From Candidatus Profundicultor aquiphilus (GTDB lineage: Bacteria > Atribacterota > Atribacteria > Atribacterales > Caldatribacteriaceae): a stretch of 10,056 nucleotides of DNA. The stretch lies in NCBI GenBank assembly GCA_013314795.1, contig JABUEZ010000061.1, positions 1 to 10,056 on the forward strand, read 5' to 3'. The position numbers and the translations under genes are program-made. The notes beneath the pieces are model-generated. The model was not told where the DNA came from and ran no database searches. It worked only from the letters and a program-made list of their open reading frames with translations. Numbering within the stretch: the stretch's first letter is position 1; every line of letters begins with the position of its first letter. Shown in pieces: positions 6,295 through 10,056 of this stretch.

Positions 6295-7788
6295 TTATAC
6301 CCCGATGAAGGCCCGGATAAGGTCTTCTTCGGTCACACTTCGGCTTTCCACGATGTCCACCATCCGTCCAGCGCGCATTATGCCAATGCGGTCGCTCATG
6401 GAAAGGAGTTCTGGCATGCTGGAGGAAATCATGATGATACTCTTTCCCTTTTCGGCCAATTCCACCATCAGTTCGTAAATTCTCTCTTTGGCCCCGATGT
6501 CCACACCTTTGGTGGGTTCGTCAAAGATGTACACCGAGTACGTATCCGGAAGCCACCGCCCGATAACCATCTTCTGCTGATTCCCTCCCGAGAGTTCCTC
6601 AATGAGTTGCGTCTCCGACTGGGTCGCCACCGCCAGTTTCTGGATGATATCTCTGGTGAGCGCTACTTCTTCTCGATGTCGCACCACCATCCCCCGGAAG
6701 AGGTCATTGTGCACCAGGGAGGCATTTTCCACCAGGTTCCTCCCCAGAAGCATGGCCAGTTTCCGGCGGTCTTCAGGAATGAGGGCAATGCCATGGCGGA
6801 TGGCCTCCCGCGGGGAACGGATGAGGCATTTTTTACCCCGTAACCTCACTTCGCCACCATCAAGGGGTATCGACCCAAAGATGAGGTTAACGAGTTCACT
6901 CCGTCCTGAACCAACCAGACCCCCAATGCCAAAGATTTCCCCCTCCCGGACACTGAAACTGACGTCGTCAACCAGACCCTTTCTGGTAAGGCCCCGGACT
7001 TCAAACTGCACCTCCCCCAGAGGTACAGCCCGGCGATGAAAGAACGCCGAAGCATCCCGACCCACCATTTTGCGGACCACTTCTTCAAGGGTTACATCCT
7101 GAATGCGGTAAGTTCCCATGCTGGAGCCGTCCTTGAGCACCGTAACCCGATCCCCGATTTCGAAAATCTCTTCCAGGTAATGGGAGATATAGATGATGCC
7201 GATACCCCGCTCCCGCAGGGTCCGGATAATCCGCATCAGGGCTTCCTTCTCTTCCAGCCCCAGGGAACTAGTGGGTTCGTCCATAATGATAACCCGTGCT
7301 TCCCGGTAAAGGGCCTTGGTAATCTGCAGCATCTGCCGCTGTGAGGCCGAAAGGTTCTCCACCAGGGTTGCCGGCTCCAGCGGCAAACGAAGCGTGGCAA
7401 TAATCTCCCGGGCCCTTTCCAGCTGTACCTTTTTGTCCACCACAAAGGAAAGGCGCGCCGACTGTTCGTTGCCCAGAAAAACGTTGTCCGCCACCGTCAG
7501 GGAGTCCACCAGTTCTGCATCCTGATACACCGTGGACACCCCCAGCTCAATGGCCTGTCGGGGAGTGAGAAAGCGAAAACATTGCCCGGCAATGCAGATT
7601 TCTCCCCGATCCGGGGCAATGGCCCCCGAAAGGATTTTTATCAGGGTGGACTTCCCCGCCCCGTTTTCACCCACCAGACAATGCACTTCCCCCCGGCGCA
7701 GGTCAAAAGACACCCCATCCAGGGCCTTATGGTGACCATAAATTTTGGTTACATCCCTGAGGGAAACAATGATGTCTTCGTCACCCAT
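6295..7788 (-). CDS. ABC sugar importer ATPase with two nucleotide-binding domains (RbsA/MglA type)
   Basis: This 497-residue cytoplasmic protein powers the importer. The first domain has Walker A GENGAGKST (40-48), Q-loop Q89, a signature-like LSASQRQ (146-152) and Walker B IIMDEPTS (167-174). The second domain has the degenerate Walker A expected in this class (GLVGSGRSEL), then LSGGNQQKM and IFDEPTKGVD. That split between a canonical and a degenerate site is typical of RbsA, MglA, AraG and XylG. I choose the ATG at 7788 over the GTG at 7797, because GGGG (7797-7800) is 8 bases upstream of the ATG and directly abuts the GTG. It follows the binding-protein gene by 54 bases that contain a strong hairpin. 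The sugar specificity cannot be read from the ATPase. Confidence 0.95.
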   Translation of the reverse strand: MGDEDIIVSLRDVTKIYGHHKALDGVSFDLRRGEVHCLVGENGAGKSTLIKILSGAIAPDRGEICIAGQCFRFLTPRQAIELGVSTVYQDAELVDSLTVADNVFLGNEQSARLSFVVDKKVQLERAREIIATLRLPLEPATLVENLSASQRQMLQITKALYREARVIIMDEPTSSLGLEEKEALMRIIRTLRERGIGIIYISHYLEEIFEIGDRVTVLKDGSSMGTYRIQDVTLEEVVRKMVGRDASAFFHRRAVPLGEVQFEVRGLTRKGLVDDVSFSVREGEIFGIGGLVGSGRSELVNLIFGSIPLDGGEVRLRGKKCLIRSPREAIRHGIALIPEDRRKLAMLLGRNLVENASLVHNDLFRGMVVRHREEVALTRDIIQKLAVATQSETQLIEELSGGNQQKMVIGRWLPDTYSVYIFDEPTKGVDIGAKERIYELMVELAEKGKSIIMISSSMPELLSMSDRIGIMRAGRMVDIVESRSVTEEDLIRAFIGV

Positions 7789-7805
7789 GGCAAACACCCC
7801 ATCCC

Positions 7806-7834
7806 GGAGAGGGTAGAATCACCCTACCCTCTCC
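7806..7834 (-). promoter_or_regulatory. Intercistronic hairpin between binding-protein and ATPase genes
   Basis: GGAGAGGGTAG and CTACCCTCTCC form a perfect 11-bp stem with a 7-base loop. It starts 8 bases after the binding-protein stop codon and ends 17 bases before the ATPase ATG. No T-run follows, so full termination is unlikely. In many importers such a hairpin protects the 3' end of the binding-protein message or partly attenuates read-through, giving more binding protein than ATPase. That role is inferred from position and structure. Confidence 0.8.
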
Positions 7835-7842
7835 ATCATCCA

Positions 7843-8853
7843 TCAATACAGACCGTCGTACTGCGGGAAGTACTCCTTGGTCAGCTCAATCCATACCGGG
7901 TCAACGTCCCAGGGAATAACCTTTTTCTTGTCATCGATGGTTTCCGGCGTAATGGGGGTATTGGGCAAAAGAATCTGCTGGTTGATGTCTTTGATCTTAC
8001 CCTGGGTGTAGGCATGGAGCGCCAGGAAGGAGATAAACCCTTCCCAACCAGGCGAAGTGGAAATGGAGTACTTGATACTTCCCTCTTTAATCAGCTCAAT
8101 ACCGTAGGGAGCACCATTTGTGCTGATTACCTTAATGGGGTTATTGAGCAATCCCCGCGCCTTCAGCATCCGCACCACGGCCGCTGCCATTTCCTCGTTG
8201 AAAATGAACAGAATCGAGAAATCATATCCCGACTCAATCAGGTCCTGGGCCTGGTCCACCGCCACGGTGGGGGTGTACTTCCCATCCCGCACGGCCACGA
8301 TTTCGTTTTTGCCCAGTTCGGCCACCTTGGGCTCAAAGGACTGCCGGAAAATCTGCACCGGCACATGTTCAAAAAGGCCCATGATCACGGCGATCTTTTC
8401 TCCGGGGTAATTCTCCGCAATGTAGTTGGCCACATTTTCACCCATGGCTTTCCAGTCAAAATCGATGCAGGCCACCACATTATGCCCGGATTTCAGCACC
8501 TGACCCACATTGTCGGTCACCACCAGCGGTATCCCCGCTCGCTCACATTCCCGCGCAGCAATGGTAGCCCCATTGGGGTTGAAGGAAAAAATGCACATCC
8601 CATCCACCCCCATATTGACCAGGGTCTGGATGTTGGCAATCTCTTTCTCGGTATCGTAGTCCGAATTCAGCACCACCACGTCCACCCCGGCTAAACTTGC
8701 CGCATACTGGAATCCTTCCACATCTTTGCGGTACCAGGTATCGGGGCCCGGGGTCACATACCCATAGGTCAACTTCTTAGCCCACAGGGGTGCACTCCCC
8801 AGCAAAAGCACCGCCAGCACCACCACCATAAGCACCAAAACTAACTTTTTCAT
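7843..8853 (-). CDS. Periplasmic sugar-binding protein of the ABC importer (Peripla_BP_4, ribose-binding type)
   Basis: This 336-residue protein begins with a clear Sec signal peptide: MKK, a hydrophobic core rich in Val/Leu, and PLWA before the likely cleavage after A25. There is no lipobox cysteine, so a soluble periplasmic protein is expected. The mature part opens with LTYGYVTPGPDTWYRKDVEG. It continues with DVVVLNSDYDTEKEIANIQT and GVDGMCIFSFNPNG, the N-lobe pattern of ribose/rhamnose-type receptors that count off 'number of the unknown site' repeats; the hinge and C-lobe follow (IVAVRDGKYT, FSILFIFNEEMAAAVV, IKVISTNG). Its ligand is unknown; RhaM nearby hints at a deoxyhexose. I choose the ATG at 8853, which is preceded at 8 bases by GGGAGG (8862-8867), rather than longer in-frame starts that would bury the signal peptide. 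It is the first gene of the importer operon. Confidence 0.94.
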   Translation of the reverse strand: MKKLVLVLMVVVLAVLLLGSAPLWAKKLTYGYVTPGPDTWYRKDVEGFQYAASLAGVDVVVLNSDYDTEKEIANIQTLVNMGVDGMCIFSFNPNGATIAARECERAGIPLVVTDNVGQVLKSGHNVVACIDFDWKAMGENVANYIAENYPGEKIAVIMGLFEHVPVQIFRQSFEPKVAELGKNEIVAVRDGKYTPTVAVDQAQDLIESGYDFSILFIFNEEMAAAVVRMLKARGLLNNPIKVISTNGAPYGIELIKEGSIKYSISTSPGWEGFISFLALHAYTQGKIKDINQQILLPNTPITPETIDDKKKVIPWDVDPVWIELTKEYFPQYDGLY

Positions 8854-8918
8854 GGTTCGTTCCTCCCTTCCAATCAAAAGTTTTTCAAACCCAAAAAGCG
8901 CTTCTTGAGTCACTTCAA

Positions 8919-8979
8919 AAAGTATCATAGTATGGCCTCTCTCTTTTGGGCGATAACTTTTCGCTCCTCCATGTGTCAA
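8919..8979 (-). promoter_or_regulatory. Candidate promoter region of the importer operon
   Basis: On the minus strand a perfect TTGACA lies at 8974-8979, but the matching -10 at 17-18 bases (TTATCG/TATCGC) is poor. A second candidate is TATGAT (8924-8929), overlapping TGATACTTT, 71 bases before the ATG and without a -35. A strong -35 with a weak -10, or the reverse, would fit a promoter needing an activator such as the divergent AraC-type protein. The exact start is undecided. Confidence 0.35.
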
Positions 8980-8996
8980 AAAGGAAAACACTCCTG

Positions 8997-9005
8997 TGGT
9001 ATAAT
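8997..9005 (+). promoter_or_regulatory. Extended -10 promoter of the AraC-type regulator gene
   Basis: TGGTATAAT is a perfect extended -10 element. No good -35 lies upstream, which is common with extended -10 promoters. Transcription would start near 9012, leaving a leader of about 20 bases. The upstream region overlaps the minus-strand TTGACA at 8974-8979, so the two divergent promoters may compete. Confidence 0.65.
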
Positions 9006-9032
9006 TGTTCTCAAAAAAGGTGTCCAACTCGT

Positions 9033-9914
9033 ATGGGTGCGTTAGAAATTTCATCTCCCTTTCCCGCCGAACGCGGGATTTCCAGGTACACTGTCATCAT
9101 CGAACCACCGTATCCACCGGGATGGCGGATGCATCCCCATCGCCACACCCAGTGCGAACTGAGTCTGGTCAAATCCGGCAGTTGCACCATCCAGGCCGGT
9201 AGCAAAAGCTTTCACTTCCGCAAAAACGACGTAATGTTCATCCCCAGCGGTGTGCCTCATGATTTCTACGCCGAATCCCCCTCAGGGGTGGAATTCGTGG
9301 TCGCCCAGTTCTTCCCTTTTGACCATGACCTCCTGCACCATCTGGTCAATACCCCACCCATCGGCCACTTCCCTCTCCTTGAACTCTCGGCCAGCGTTTT
9401 CCTGGAATTCTGCCACAAACTCCAGCGGGAAATCGCCTCTAACCTCCCCTTCGCCGAAGTCCAGTGCCGGGCCATCATCGAAGAAATGATGGTGTTTCTC
9501 CTCCGGGGCAACACTTCGTTTTCTTCCTCACCGCTTTCACCTGACCAGAAACAGGTCATCGAAAACGCCCTCCGTTTCATGCACGAACACAGCCATGACC
9601 TCACCCACGTCAAAGAAGTAGCCCGCCTCTACGGCCTTTCTCCCCAGTACTTCCGCCGTCTCTTCAAACACTATGTCGGCGTTAGCCCCAAACAGTACCT
9701 GACCACCCTCAAAATCCAGCGCAGCAAGTGTTTGCTCCTCCATCACGAACACTCCGTCACCGACGTCGCCATGGGGCTTGGCTTTGGCAGCACCCAGCAG
9801 TTCTCCAAAGTCTTCCGCAAAGTCACCGGCCTGAGCCCCTCCACCTGGCGCAAAACCTATCTCTTAACCGACCCGGAACATACCCCCGTTTCCTCCCTCC
9901 CCACCCGCGCATAA
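9033..9914 (+). CDS. AraC-family transcriptional regulator with cupin sensor domain
   Basis: This 293-residue DNA-binding protein very likely controls the divergent sugar-import operon. The N-terminal part is a cupin-like sensor, with MHPHRHTQCEL (33-43), GSCTIQAGSKSFHFRKNDV and FIPSGVPHDF. The C-terminal part (about 173-277) is the double helix-turn-helix of the AraC/XylS family. Its first helix-turn-helix is HVKEVARLYGLSPQYFRRLF. The second reads VTDVAMGLGFGSTQQFSKVF, followed by the family signature FRKVTGLSPSTWRKTY. The ATG at 9033 is the first start below the extended -10 at 8997-9005; an AAAGG 12 bases before it is a weak ribosome-binding site. A longer frame reaching back to 8946 would begin upstream of the promoter, so I reject it. 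Whether it activates or represses cannot be told; AraC regulators of sugar importers usually activate. Confidence 0.93.
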   Translation: MGALEISSPFPAERGISRYTVIIEPPYPPGWRMHPHRHTQCELSLVKSGSCTIQAGSKSFHFRKNDVMFIPSGVPHDFYAESPSGVEFVVAQFFPFDHDLLHHLVNTPPIGHFPLLELSASVFLEFCHKLQREIASNLPFAEVQCRAIIEEMMVFLLRGNTSFSSSPLSPDQKQVIENALRFMHEHSHDLTHVKEVARLYGLSPQYFRRLFKHYVGVSPKQYLTTLKIQRSKCLLLHHEHSVTDVAMGLGFGSTQQFSKVFRKVTGLSPSTWRKTYLLTDPEHTPVSSLPTRA

Positions 9915-9930
9915 ATCTCACCCGGACACA

Positions 9931-10046
9931 ATGGATCCTGAAACACGTTCAGGATGACGGAAATACCGTCAGTTCAGGACGACAGGGAATCCACCGGTCA
10001 GTTCAGAGTGATAGTCAAAATCCGTTATTCTAAACCAGCGAAGCCT
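9931..10046. repeat. Degraded tandem palindromic repeat, dispersed 'GGATCCTGAA...TTCAGGAT' type
   Basis: The stretch after the regulator gene opens with ATCCTGAA-ACACG-TTCAGGAT (9935-9955), a perfect 8-bp stem with a 5-base loop. TGACGG-AAATA-CCGTCA (9955-9971), a 6-bp stem, follows. Three units starting TTCAG lie at 9948, 9973 and 10002, spaced 25 and 29 bases, the later ones increasingly diverged; GACAGG...CCGGTC near 9981 looks like a worn copy of the second stem. Translated, it gives the familiar spurious peptide WILKHVQDDG. Similar palindromic repeats are scattered through many unrelated bacterial genomes. The first hairpin could also end the regulator message, but no T-run follows. Confidence 0.7.
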
Positions 10047-10056
10047 TTTCAAACGT

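Noticed and set aside
7582..8694. Long plus-strand frame of 370 codons opposite the ATPase and binding-protein genes
   Set aside because: It is antisense to two certain genes and rich in His/Gly/Pro from complementary codons; no family features.
8946..9032. N-terminal extension of the AraC-type regulator
   Set aside because: The start would lie upstream of the TGGTATAAT promoter, and the added residues have no family similarity.
8854..9054. N-terminal extension of the binding protein
   Set aside because: The extension would bury a textbook signal peptide, and the ATG at 8853 has a well-spaced GGGAGG.
1..10056. CRISPR array, insertion sequence, toxin-antitoxin or phage defence genes
   Set aside because: I looked for regular spaced repeats, transposase or nuclease motifs and small two-gene modules and found none.

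Overview
The window looks like a piece of chromosome from an anaerobic, sugar-fermenting bacterium. An iron-sulfur/flavin 'old yellow enzyme' and a cobalamin-type radical SAM protein point to anaerobic life. A sugar-binding protein with an ordinary Sec signal and no lipobox cysteine suggests a diderm-type envelope. The mix (ribose-type ABC importer, sugar epimerase, divergent class II aldolase, AraC regulator) would fit lineages such as Atribacterota or Thermotogota, but that placement is only an inference. Nearly all genes are on the minus strand; the exception is the AraC-type regulator at the right end.

Left block (about 1-3350, minus strand). A three-gene operon reads leftward from an extended -10 promoter near 3340: a divergent class II (zinc) aldolase, a 645-residue FMN/4Fe-4S/FAD enoate reductase, and the N-terminus of a B12-binding radical SAM protein that runs off the left edge. 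The genes are 8-25 bases apart, and each of the two downstream genes has a strong ribosome-binding site in the gap before it. A 320-base stretch with no convincing gene (3308-3628) separates this block from a complete tRNA-Val(TAC) gene with encoded CCA and its own promoter.

Middle and right block (3791-9914). This is a sugar-uptake locus. An AraC-type regulator (plus strand) diverges from a minus-strand operon encoding a periplasmic sugar-binding protein, a double-domain ATPase, a permease and a TIM-barrel sugar isomerase/epimerase. Downstream, with its own probable promoter, is a pair consisting of a small two-helix membrane protein and an L-rhamnose mutarotase (RhaM) homologue. The likely order of work is regulator senses sugar, importer brings it in, mutarotase interconverts anomers, and epimerase/isomerase and perhaps the aldolase process the carbon skeleton. 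RhaM makes L-rhamnose or a related deoxy-sugar the best guess for the substrate, but the classical rhamnose isomerase, kinase and aldolase are absent here.

The most noteworthy non-coding observations are four. (1) A nearly identical leader motif lies at the same distance below the -10 boxes of the aldolase operon and the membrane protein/RhaM pair, suggesting shared control. (2) A perfect 11-bp hairpin sits between the binding-protein and ATPase genes. (3) An eight-codon mini-ORF abuts the ATPase stop and overlaps the permease start. (4) A degraded tandem palindromic repeat of a widely dispersed type lies at the right end. No insertion sequence, CRISPR array, phage gene or obvious defence system is visible.
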